Assembly (NCBI GenBank): GCA_037389465.1 | Contig: JAZARR010000266.1 | Location: 3,498,704-3,562,703 of the forward strand | Direction: 5' to 3' | DNA length: 64,000 nucleotides | Source of the DNA: Baylisascaris procyonis | Taxonomy: Eukaryota > Nematoda > Chromadorea > Rhabditida > Ascarididae | Shown: positions 53,096 to 64,000 of the stretch, piece by piece | Position numbering within the stretch: position 1 is the first letter of the stretch | How the letters are laid out: each line of letters begins with the position of its first letter | Notes under the pieces: model-generated | The model's database searches: none | What the model was told of the DNA's origin: nothing | What the model saw: only the letters and a program-made list of their open reading frames with translations | Program-made: the position numbers and the translations under genes

Positions 53096-54229
53096 GTATG
53101 ATGAAATAAGTAAATGAACGAGCAAAAATACGTACAACAAATTTACTGTGACGATTCAGTGGACCCCGACCAATATTGTTAGTGGCCTCATCACTCCCAC
53201 ATCGCCGCACTCTCTCTTTCATGAACAGAAAGATGCACTATCTCCTTTATAAATAAAGGAACGATAATAAAGCTTCGGTAGTGGATCTGCAAAGAATGTT
53301 TAGTGAAACCCGCGATGCCTCCTCTCTAATAAGACGTTCGCACCTTGCCAAAAAGGACTTATATTCGAGCAGAGGCTAAAGGAGAAAGCAGATGTTTAGG
53401 CAATGCAACTTTCAAAACGGATCGAAAAAGGATAGGAACAAGAGAGGGTGCATAATCGAGGGAGACTAGTGGAATCTACTTGATCAAATTTTTTTTTCAG
53501 TTGCTAATTTGTTTCTACATCTCAAACTTGCTAGTAATTCCACTAATTCAGTGCTAATATCTCCACGAATTCAATGAACAAATACGTCTGATGACAGCGG
53601 ATTCAATATGCCTCAATTTGAAGCGCTGACCAATATTCCAAAGAAAACTTACAACATTCGTAACTTTTCAAAATTTATGTGAATTCGAAACGGACATATG
53701 AATAAAGAGGTTATAAATAGGGGATATCACCATGAACATCGACAAAAAATTAAATCTTGATATAATTCTTTCTTAAGAACTTATAATCTGTTAAGTTGGT
53801 CCTTACTATTGGTCTTTACGAGTAAAAAATATTTTCAACATTGCGTTTCATCTATATTGTGACAATTGTTTATAAACAGAGTTATCACAATAAGGAATAT
53901 TCTTCATACGGGACTCGATAGCCATACCTCGGCTGAGATATTCAAAGCTTTTAGCTGATGAAATAGAACGATCCCTCTCGCTAAAAAACTCGAAAAGTAA
54001 GAGCACAATAGATTATACAGGGGATTTTCCCACAGATGCGATCTACTGCTCATGCATCCACATATATTACCTTTCATTCTTAAGGATATTCACTTCACTA
54101 TACGAAACAAACAACAACCATTTGTACTGCAAGTTTCATCACCAAACCAAAATTGTTTCTGCGTTGCGATGGAATCGGTCGTTTAGTGCGTTGTGACTGT
54201 CAGCAACGGTACATCGACATTTAGACGGT

Positions 54230-57200
54230 ATTGCAAGGTTCACTATTTTGCAGCTTACTAAACAGCTTTGGCACTTCATCATCGATTTTGTTTCTCCGAA
54301 CCGATGCCTAAGAAGATTGCATCAACCTCCATCGTGGATGAACTTACGGAGTTATGGAGATCGTCTAGCCACTGTTTCGTTCGATCATGAGACCGTACTT
54401 GGACCGGATGGTTGCAGCGCGAAAACAAATGTTCACGATGCAGCGACAATTATTCAACAGAATCTTTGAACTATCTACGTCTTTCTTTGACCGGGGTGGA
54501 CTCTTCCCAGAGGTATTAACTGACAAACTCAAAGTACCTACGGAGCAGCACAGCAAGGTTCTTTCTTTTATTAACTTCATTGCACATAGTATAGTCAATG
54601 AAGTTCTGGAACTAGAGGTTTTACTAACCGAAAAAAAACTGAATATAATTGTTATTTTGGCGACATGGCTGTCTTTCTCAACATCTAATTCATTCATCGC
54701 AATAAACGAGGTATTTTGTTGTGACTATAAAGCAAATGTGAAGGATAGAGGAGGGGAAGTAACCTTCCTCACAATTGGATATATAAATGTTGTTGAAATT
54801 ACTGCTGCACTCAGATGCCTCGGTTACGAGTCCCTTTATACGTTGATATTATTGTTAGCAAAACTTTTCGTCTGATCTCTGTCTATCGATCACTTCATAA
54901 TGATATCGATGCGATTTCCGAGTTGTGCATAGTGCATCGTGCAACAATAGTAATCAGTAATCTGGGTTTTATTTTTTTTTTCGGGTCGCTAAACGCCTTG
55001 TTACATCAATTTTATTGCTGAAAAATTTTCTCAAAAGCGATGGTACTGTTAACCTCGTTCAGTATTCATTCCAATCTTGGGGATAAAGCTCTTGTTCTGG
55101 TTTTGACATATATCCCTCGCTCGCAATATTTCCATACCGGAGAAATGAACTAGTAATCATGCAGGCATCCACTTTGAAATTGAAACTTGTGTTATAAAGC
55201 CTATTTGGGGATACGAAAGGGATGTTAGCACTTGGAGAAAGGCTGACGCTATGCTAGCTCACCATAATGGGATTAAATATCTTGAAGGCTAATCCGGGAT
55301 TGACGAAATGTATAGCAGATTTTTCAACTTACTGCATGATATAACTGAGGTTTGCACACCAAAGAAAAAATCATCCAGTCCAGGTGACTGTTACCGCACT
55401 TCCACATGCTACCGCACTGTCACGTATAACTTGATAACAAAAGTTCTTATTGCTTGATCACCATAAGCCGAGGTATTAGAAGCCTTTCAGCAATGTTTAG
55501 AGCACTAATGAATCTAGTGCGTGAAATCTGCTAGAAACCATGAGAGCAGTGTTATATGCGGCGGAAACGTAATGGCATTCTAAAGATAAATTAAGTGTAA
55601 GCTGAAGAAGCGCTTTGTGATGACTTCATGCTTACCGATAGCTAGCTATATTGCAGTATGCTTACAGATAGTTCTCAAGTATTTTTATGAAAGATAACGA
55701 AATGTAGCCGATTTTTTCTATATGAGGTAATATGCATTTGGATTTTATTAATGATGTAAGTGCTGGCTCAGTTTCTGAAGACTATGTTTAAACTCAGCAC
55801 TAAAGTTTCACTCACATCAGATAGTATCCCCCATCAATATTCGTAACACAACAAAAATAATCTCTTAGCCGCTTGGTATGATTTTTCTACATCACCTATC
55901 TTGTTGGCATCTTCCCCTTGCTCAGAAGTCAACTTTGCTAAGGAAACTATCCGTCACCTCAGCAGAAAGCTATCGCCCGATCAGAAAGCTACCTCCTCCG
56001 TTGTTAAGATTTTCGAAATAATCGTCAGAGATGCATTAATGGATCATTTTACGGGAAAAACTCTTCTGAATACTGCCGAGTTTGGCTTCGTTTCTCATCG
56101 GTTCGAAATGTCCCAATTTATTTTTTACTTTGGTGGCGCGGCGTCTTCGTTGAATATGAGAGTTCAGACCAACATTGTTTATATTGATTACTCTAGGCCC
56201 TTTAATGTGGTCTGCCATCAGAGGCTACTCTTAACACTAGAAAAAATGGTGTCACCGACTCATTGCTAAAGCTGTTTAGAGCAATTTTATTTGCGTGAAG
56301 TTTTCAAATAAGAATTGGCGATAGTTACTCTATTCCAAATCGAATTCCTTCCTACAACGAAGTGGGTTCTACTTTATTCCTCAATATATATTCATAACGT
56401 TTCCGATAATATTCTGAGCGTTACTAATCTCTTTGTTGACAATCTCAAAATTTATTGTCTACTGTATGATCGTGTCTACGACTACCATATTCTGCTAGGG
56501 GATTATTGAAACCATTCATAAAATTGTCGAAACTACAGCATCTAAATGTTTCTCGTAAAAAATGAAATGTGCTTTATAAACTTTCGGCATTAATGCTTTT
56601 TCAGGCTATGAGGTGATATTCGTTTTGCAGTTGATCGTATTAGTGAGCGTGGTATTATAATCGTCTCTAAATTTCACTGAATGTTGCATCGTTTCATTGC
56701 TACTGAAAAATCTTTCAAAATGGTAAACTGTATTCTCCGCTACTTTACAGCATAGACGTATTGGACATTACCGATATGTCTTTATCGCCTACTGCCGATC
56801 CACTTTGAAATACTGCACTCCTGAGATCTTGCTTGTTTTCTGATACCGGCTTGCTCGAGAATGTTCAAAAACATTTCACCTGTATTGCTTTTCACAAAAT
56901 TTACCGTGTTTATAGAGTCCAATTACCTTAACAAGTTAGAAATCCTTGACCTGGAACCATTGGAACAGGTGAGGCTTAAATTTCACTTCATTTTTGGTTA
57001 TAAAATCGTATTAACCTTTTCCGACATTTCGCTGTCAGCAAAATTTCAATTCGCCTCTCTCTGTAATTAGCGTGCTCATTATTACAATACAAGCAATGTT
57101 TTGCATCGTTTCCAATTTCGCTTTCCACGAGTCGGGAATCTGTTTCCCGTCGATATCGTTAATGCACACATTCCTTAGACTTTCAAGCTGCAGTTGAGCC

Positions 57201-57330
57201 GTGTTGATCTACACATAATTGTTGTTTTTACGTATTAAATGTACACTCGCCTAAATTGTTGCTTTGCAAACGTTCTGCTCCTTCCTATTGTTCATGCTCA
57301 CATACTTCTGTGGATTTCCTCCACTTCGGG
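54230..57330 (+). mobile_element. Degenerate CR1/Jockey-like LINE (non-LTR retrotransposon)
   Basis: Pieces of one LINE lie in order on the plus strand. An APE-type endonuclease region at about 54560-55000 (LLTEKKLNIIV, a degenerate TETWLS-like segment, then SKTFRLISVYRS in another frame) is followed by a linker at about 55310-55380 (FFNLLHDITEVCTPKKKSSS). Reverse transcriptase lies at 55901-56510 (VRDALMDHF, FGFVSHR, VYIDYSRPFNVVCH). The thumb and C-terminal region run from 56620 to 57240 (KSFKMVNCILR, LNKLEILDLEPLEQ, FPVDIVNAH). Frame changes and in-frame stops occur throughout. The catalytic sites are also lost: the motif A region reads PFN where AFD is usual, and the YADD-type box reads FVDN (56432-56443). 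The element cannot be active. A (TA)n tract follows at 57372. The 5' limit is uncertain; a possible first-ORF remnant starts near 54304. Confidence 0.88.
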
Positions 57331-57368
57331 AAATTGAAAAATGAATAGCAAATAGAATATTTTGATTA

Positions 57369-57371
<3 letters not shown>

Positions 57372-57430
<59 letters not shown>
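57372..57430. repeat. (AT)n microsatellite, 59 bases
   Basis: A perfect AT run about 100 bases past the last recognisable LINE coding motif. It may mark or lie close to the 3' end of that element. Confidence 0.98.
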
Positions 57431-57431
<1 letters not shown>

Positions 57432-58943
57432 GCTTCGACTCCTTTGATCTACATATTATGCTTCACGTTATTTTACATATTATATCTATTGCTGCATGTA
57501 TCATCCACATGTGTGCTTTGTTTCAGATTTGCCTTGTAAGCAACATTGTTTCGAAGTGCTTTTCCATTGACAAATGAGCGCTCTCATTGGTTGGGCCTTT
57601 CGGCTGTTTTATTACTTTCATGCATAATCTAATGGTGATGTGAATAAATCATCGTATAATTAAATACACTCATGTTTTCGACGTTTACATAACAGATCAA
57701 TTCCATCCAACTTTTTTTGTAGTTAGAATGACGCATTGATGCACCTCTCCACATCGTCGACAATTGCATTCCCCTGAACCCTCCAATTGTTAGAAAATTG
57801 AGTGGTGGAGATTTCATCCGAAAACATTTTTGATCGATTTTTAAGTTTGCAATGTTTTTGACCAAATTCTTTCTATGTTTGAAACTGAATATTTTTGAGA
57901 CTTTCATGCAATGACAACAACTAGTGATTATATTTATTCGACGACGAGTTAAATAGACTTTTGTTAGGGGCTTTTCCCTCAATAAATAGAACACTATGTA
58001 TCATCGTATACTAACAACCCGATAAGTGAATCCACTAAAGATGACTGCCATTCCTATTCTCAGTTGAATTTGAATCACTGATCAGGCACCGGCCAGTATT
58101 GCTTCGACGATATAACATTAACATTAGCACTTTAAAAGCAACTATTGCGGAAAGCGAATAGCAATCATTCCAAACGTATCATGCATCGCAATCGTCTCAT
58201 AGCGATAGCGAGCCGTTAGGAAAACATCTGGGATTATTAGTATCCCCCTTCACATCGTAATCATACTTTATGCAACGTCATATGTGTGTGCATTTGCGCA
58301 TATTCGCCCATTCTGTAGTTTTAATTCGGGAAACACGCATCGTAAAGCAAGGAAATTGGTTCAATGATTTGCATCACCACATGATTACCATCGATATTAT
58401 CTTTTATATTGATCAACGAAAGGAGCTTTCCCCTTGGTCACTTCGAACATAAGAAACTTGTATTGATGCATCAAAAACTTGCGTCCACTTTATGGGGTAC
58501 CTGAACTTTGGTTTACTTTGACAGGGCTGACGGAGACTTGCTAAAAATTTGCAAGAGCAATCATATCGGCTAAGGAAGTCGCGGACGGTATCGTTTGCTG
58601 GTAAAATCCTACTGGTTTCTAAACGCTTTAGTACCATATTACAATACAGCTGTCCTATAGTACCCTCTCAATTTCCCAACAGAAACATCGTCAAAATCAC
58701 CTTCAACAATAACTTCATTTTGTGTTCAATGATGATAGGCACTGGATGAATATGCCTCAATCTATAAAACATTCGATACAGAATCGATCATCTCATAGTT
58801 CAGATTCTGCCACAGCATACTGTCTATTTCTAACTAGAACGGTAATCAGAATCATCGCATTAATGAGAAGCGTCCTTTGGAATAAAATACTTTCGACGTA
58901 TCGTCGGGTCATCAATACATCCGATATATAGAAAAGGCCAAAC
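57431..58943. other. Unique subtelomeric sequence, no gene seen
   Basis: It separates the dead LINE from the telomere. A minus-strand frame at 58413-58637 (VLKRLETSRILPANDTV) and the overlapping plus-strand frame are both plausible-looking but unrecognised. No satellite or variant telomere repeats are present. Confidence 0.5.
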
Positions 58944-61900
58944 TTAGGCTTAGGCTTAGGCTTAGGCTTAGGCTTAGGCTTAGGCTTAGGCTTAGGCTTA
59001 GGCTTAGGCTTAGGCTTAGGCTTAGGCTTAGGCTTAGGCTTAGGCTTAGGCTTAGGCTTAGGCTTAGGCTTAGGCTTAGGCTTAGGCTTAGGCTTAGGCT
59101 TAGGCTTAGGCTTAGGCTTAGGCTTAGGCTTAGGCTTAGGCTTAGGCTTAGGCTTAGGCTTAGGCTTAGGCTTAGGCTTAGGCTTAGGCTTAGGCTTAGG
59201 CTTAGGCTTAGGCTTAGGCTTAGGCTTAGGCTTAGGCTTAGGCTTAGGCTTAGGCTTAGGCTTAGGCTTAGGCTTAGGCTTAGGCTTAGGCTTAGGCTTA
59301 GGCTTAGGCTTAGGCTTAGGCTTAGGCTTAGGCTTAGGCTTAGGCTTAGGCTTAGGCTTAGGCTTAGGCTTAGGCTTAGGCTTAGGCTTAGGCTTAGGCT
59401 TAGGCTTAGGCTTAGGCTTAGGCTTAGGCTTAGGCTTAGGCTTAGGCTTAGGCTTAGGCTTAGGCTTAGGCTTAGGCTTAGGCTTAGGCTTAGGCTTAGG
59501 CTTAGGCTTAGGCTTAGGCTTAGGCTTAGGCTTAGGCTTAGGCTTAGGCTTAGGCTTAGGCTTAGGCTTAGGCTTAGGCTTAGGCTTAGGCTTAGGCTTA
59601 GGCTTAGGCTTAGGCTTAGGCTTAGGCTTAGGCTTAGGCTTAGGCTTAGGCTTAGGCTTAGGCTTAGGCTTAGGCTTAGGCTTAGGCTTAGGCTTAGGCT
59701 TAGGCTTAGGCTTAGGCTTAGGCTTAGGCTTAGGCTTAGGCTTAGGCTTAGGCTTAGGCTTAGGCTTAGGCTTAGGCTTAGGCTTAGGCTTAGGCTTAGG
59801 CTTAGGCTTAGGCTTAGGCTTAGGCTTAGGCTTAGGCTTAGGCTTAGGCTTAGGCTTAGGCTTAGGCTTAGGCTTAGGCTTAGGCTTAGGCTTAGGCTTA
59901 GGCTTAGGCTTAGGCTTAGGCTTAGGCTTAGGCTTAGGCTTAGGCTTAGGCTTAGGCTTAGGCTTAGGCTTAGGCTTAGGCTTAGGCTTAGGCTTAGGCT
60001 TAGGCTTAGGCTTAGGCTTAGGCTTAGGCTTAGGCTTAGGCTTAGGCTTAGGCTTAGGCTTAGGCTTAGGCTTAGGCTTAGGCTTAGGCTTAGGCTTAGG
60101 CTTAGGCTTAGGCTTAGGCTTAGGCTTAGGCTTAGGCTTAGGCTTAGGCTTAGGCTTAGGCTTAGGCTTAGGCTTAGGCTTAGGCTTAGGCTTAGGCTTA
60201 GGCTTAGGCTTAGGCTTAGGCTTAGGCTTAGGCTTAGGCTTAGGCTTAGGCTTAGGCTTAGGCTTAGGCTTAGGCTTAGGCTTAGGCTTAGGCTTAGGCT
60301 TAGGCTTAGGCTTAGGCTTAGGCTTAGGCTTAGGCTTAGGCTTAGGCTTAGGCTTAGGCTTAGGCTTAGGCTTAGGCTTAGGCTTAGGCTTAGGCTTAGG
60401 CTTAGGCTTAGGCTTAGGCTTAGGCTTAGGCTTAGGCTTAGGCTTAGGCTTAGGCTTAGGCTTAGGCTTAGGCTTAGGCTTAGGCTTAGGCTTAGGCTTA
60501 GGCTTAGGCTTAGGCTTAGGCTTAGGCTTAGGCTTAGGCTTAGGCTTAGGCTTAGGCTTAGGCTTAGGCTTAGGCTTAGGCTTAGGCTTAGGCTTAGGCT
60601 TAGGCTTAGGCTTAGGCTTAGGCTTAGGCTTAGGCTTAGGCTTAGGCTTAGGCTTAGGCTTAGGCTTAGGCTTAGGCTTAGGCTTAGGCTTAGGCTTAGG
60701 CTTAGGCTTAGGCTTAGGCTTAGGCTTAGGCTTAGGCTTAGGCTTAGGCTTAGGCTTAGGCTTAGGCTTAGGCTTAGGCTTAGGCTTAGGCTTAGGCTTA
60801 GGCTTAGGCTTAGGCTTAGGCTTAGGCTTAGGCTTAGGCTTAGGCTTAGGCTTAGGCTTAGGCTTAGGCTTAGGCTTAGGCTTAGGCTTAGGCTTAGGCT
60901 TAGGCTTAGGCTTAGGCTTAGGCTTAGGCTTAGGCTTAGGCTTAGGCTTAGGCTTAGGCTTAGGCTTAGGCTTAGGCTTAGGCTTAGGCTTAGGCTTAGG
61001 CTTAGGCTTAGGCTTAGGCTTAGGCTTAGGCTTAGGCTTAGGCTTAGGCTTAGGCTTAGGCTTAGGCTTAGGCTTAGGCTTAGGCTTAGGCTTAGGCTTA
61101 GGCTTAGGCTTAGGCTTAGGCTTAGGCTTAGGCTTAGGCTTAGGCTTAGGCTTAGGCTTAGGCTTAGGCTTAGGCTTAGGCTTAGGCTTAGGCTTAGGCT
61201 TAGGCTTAGGCTTAGGCTTAGGCTTAGGCTTAGGCTTAGGCTTAGGCTTAGGCTTAGGCTTAGGCTTAGGCTTAGGCTTAGGCTTAGGCTTAGGCTTAGG
61301 CTTAGGCTTAGGCTTAGGCTTAGGCTTAGGCTTAGGCTTAGGCTTAGGCTTAGGCTTAGGCTTAGGCTTAGGCTTAGGCTTAGGCTTAGGCTTAGGCTTA
61401 GGCTTAGGCTTAGGCTTAGGCTTAGGCTTAGGCTTAGGCTTAGGCTTAGGCTTAGGCTTAGGCTTAGGCTTAGGCTTAGGCTTAGGCTTAGGCTTAGGCT
61501 TAGGCTTAGGCTTAGGCTTAGGCTTAGGCTTAGGCTTAGGCTTAGGCTTAGGCTTAGGCTTAGGCTTAGGCTTAGGCTTAGGCTTAGGCTTAGGCTTAGG
61601 CTTAGGCTTAGGCTTAGGCTTAGGCTTAGGCTTAGGCTTAGGCTTAGGCTTAGGCTTAGGCTTAGGCTTAGGCTTAGGCTTAGGCTTAGGCTTAGGCTTA
61701 GGCTTAGGCTTAGGCTTAGGCTTAGGCTTAGGCTTAGGCTTAGGCTTAGGCTTAGGCTTAGGCTTAGGCTTAGGCTTAGGCTTAGGCTTAGGCTTAGGCT
61801 TAGGCTTAGGCTTAGGCTTAGGCTTAGGCTTAGGCTTAGGCTTAGGCTTAGGCTTAGGCTTAGGCTTAGGCTTAGGCTTAGGCTTAGGCTTAGGCTTAGG

Positions 61901-64000
61901 CTTAGGCTTAGGCTTAGGCTTAGGCTTAGGCTTAGGCTTAGGCTTAGGCTTAGGCTTAGGCTTAGGCTTAGGCTTAGGCTTAGGCTTAGGCTTAGGCTTA
62001 GGCTTAGGCTTAGGCTTAGGCTTAGGCTTAGGCTTAGGCTTAGGCTTAGGCTTAGGCTTAGGCTTAGGCTTAGGCTTAGGCTTAGGCTTAGGCTTAGGCT
62101 TAGGCTTAGGCTTAGGCTTAGGCTTAGGCTTAGGCTTAGGCTTAGGCTTAGGCTTAGGCTTAGGCTTAGGCTTAGGCTTAGGCTTAGGCTTAGGCTTAGG
62201 CTTAGGCTTAGGCTTAGGCTTAGGCTTAGGCTTAGGCTTAGGCTTAGGCTTAGGCTTAGGCTTAGGCTTAGGCTTAGGCTTAGGCTTAGGCTTAGGCTTA
62301 GGCTTAGGCTTAGGCTTAGGCTTAGGCTTAGGCTTAGGCTTAGGCTTAGGCTTAGGCTTAGGCTTAGGCTTAGGCTTAGGCTTAGGCTTAGGCTTAGGCT
62401 TAGGCTTAGGCTTAGGCTTAGGCTTAGGCTTAGGCTTAGGCTTAGGCTTAGGCTTAGGCTTAGGCTTAGGCTTAGGCTTAGGCTTAGGCTTAGGCTTAGG
62501 CTTAGGCTTAGGCTTAGGCTTAGGCTTAGGCTTAGGCTTAGGCTTAGGCTTAGGCTTAGGCTTAGGCTTAGGCTTAGGCTTAGGCTTAGGCTTAGGCTTA
62601 GGCTTAGGCTTAGGCTTAGGCTTAGGCTTAGGCTTAGGCTTAGGCTTAGGCTTAGGCTTAGGCTTAGGCTTAGGCTTAGGCTTAGGCTTAGGCTTAGGCT
62701 TAGGCTTAGGCTTAGGCTTAGGCTTAGGCTTAGGCTTAGGCTTAGGCTTAGGCTTAGGCTTAGGCTTAGGCTTAGGCTTAGGCTTAGGCTTAGGCTTAGG
62801 CTTAGGCTTAGGCTTAGGCTTAGGCTTAGGCTTAGGCTTAGGCTTAGGCTTAGGCTTAGGCTTAGGCTTAGGCTTAGGCTTAGGCTTAGGCTTAGGCTTA
62901 GGCTTAGGCTTAGGCTTAGGCTTAGGCTTAGGCTTAGGCTTAGGCTTAGGCTTAGGCTTAGGCTTAGGCTTAGGCTTAGGCTTAGGCTTAGGCTTAGGCT
63001 TAGGCTTAGGCTTAGGCTTAGGCTTAGGCTTAGGCTTAGGCTTAGGCTTAGGCTTAGGCTTAGGCTTAGGCTTAGGCTTAGGCTTAGGCTTAGGCTTAGG
63101 CTTAGGCTTAGGCTTAGGCTTAGGCTTAGGCTTAGGCTTAGGCTTAGGCTTAGGCTTAGGCTTAGGCTTAGGCTTAGGCTTAGGCTTAGGCTTAGGCTTA
63201 GGCTTAGGCTTAGGCTTAGGCTTAGGCTTAGGCTTAGGCTTAGGCTTAGGCTTAGGCTTAGGCTTAGGCTTAGGCTTAGGCTTAGGCTTAGGCTTAGGCT
63301 TAGGCTTAGGCTTAGGCTTAGGCTTAGGCTTAGGCTTAGGCTTAGGCTTAGGCTTAGGCTTAGGCTTAGGCTTAGGCTTAGGCTTAGGCTTAGGCTTAGG
63401 CTTAGGCTTAGGCTTAGGCTTAGGCTTAGGCTTAGGCTTAGGCTTAGGCTTAGGCTTAGGCTTAGGCTTAGGCTTAGGCTTAGGCTTAGGCTTAGGCTTA
63501 GGCTTAGGCTTAGGCTTAGGCTTAGGCTTAGGCTTAGGCTTAGGCTTAGGCTTAGGCTTAGGCTTAGGCTTAGGCTTAGGCTTAGGCTTAGGCTTAGGCT
63601 TAGGCTTAGGCTTAGGCTTAGGCTTAGGCTTAGGCTTAGGCTTAGGCTTAGGCTTAGGCTTAGGCTTAGGCTTAGGCTTAGGCTTAGGCTTAGGCTTAGG
63701 CTTAGGCTTAGGCTTAGGCTTAGGCTTAGGCTTAGGCTTAGGCTTAGGCTTAGGCTTAGGCTTAGGCTTAGGCTTAGGCTTAGGCTTAGGCTTAGGCTTA
63801 GGCTTAGGCTTAGGCTTAGGCTTAGGCTTAGGCTTAGGCTTAGGCTTAGGCTTAGGCTTAGGCTTAGGCTTAGGCTTAGGCTTAGGCTTAGGCTTAGGCT
63901 TAGGCTTAGGCTTAGGCTTAGGCTTAGGCTTAGGCTTAGGCTTAGGCTTAGGCTTAGGCTTAGGCTTAGGCTTAGGCTTAGGCTTAGGCTTAGGCTTAGG
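58944..64000 (+). repeat. Telomere: perfect (TTAGGC)n array
   Basis: From 58944 to the last base the sequence is TTAGGC repeated without a visible substitution or indel: 5,057 bases, about 843 units, and every 60-base line is identical. TTAGGC is the established telomere hexamer of most nematodes. The G-rich strand runs 5' to 3' toward the right edge, so this is the right-hand terminus of the chromosome in this orientation, and the window edge may cut the array short. The array starts directly after the unique sequence AAAAGGCCAAAC with no degenerate units, which suggests either a recently formed end or efficient homogenisation, or possibly assembly polishing. Confidence 0.99.

Noticed and set aside
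57362..57577. 71-codon frame starting in the (AT)n tract
   Set aside because: Again Tyr-Ile low complexity; the remainder has no motif.

Overview
The window is a chromosome end from a nematode. Its last 5,057 bases (58944-64000) are an unbroken array of TTAGGC, the nematode telomere hexamer, with the G-rich strand reading outward on +. The other 58.9 kb is AT-rich (roughly two thirds A+T), carries long introns, and its genes are split into short exons with TTTCAG-type acceptors. I cannot name the species. AT richness plus kilobase introns fits a parasitic nematode better than Caenorhabditis, but that is inference.

The one gene I can name with confidence fills the middle. It is a diacylglycerol kinase of the theta type (orthologue of C. 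elegans dgk-1 and human DGKQ), on the minus strand from a start codon at 48595 to a stop at 21573. I rebuilt 23 exons whose phases join throughout, giving 1,033 codons plus stop: three C1 zinc fingers, a Ras-association-type region, and the catalytic and accessory kinase domains. Its last coding exon lies 5.76 kb beyond the previous one. Its ATG sits just after a good splice acceptor, as expected for spliced-leader trans-splicing. It is the outermost recognisable intact gene, starting about 10.3 kb from the telomere.

Left of it (1-21.5 kb) the coding evidence is also mostly minus-strand, but in unrecognised genes. One ends at 14092 and encodes a very basic C-terminal region (four exons joined in phase). 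One at 12.1-9.07 kb encodes a cysteine-rich, probably secreted protein whose last exons resemble the nematode DUF19/T20D4.11-like type. A smaller cysteine-rich gene or relic lies at 6.09-5.78 kb with a partly duplicated exon beside it. Weaker candidates are listed at low confidence. The rest is AT-rich spacer.

Right of dgk-1 (48.6-58.9 kb) is a subtelomere of decayed sequence: a GC-richer plus-strand coding relic (49.2-51.5 kb), a near full-length but inactive CR1/Jockey-like LINE (about 54.23-57.33 kb), and a second fragment of the same LINE family (about 52.7-53.1 kb). The telomere starts abruptly with no subtelomeric satellite. Five long (TA)n microsatellites and two clean minisatellites (35 bp x4, 23 bp x5) are scattered through the window. 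I saw no rRNA, tRNA or CRISPR array.
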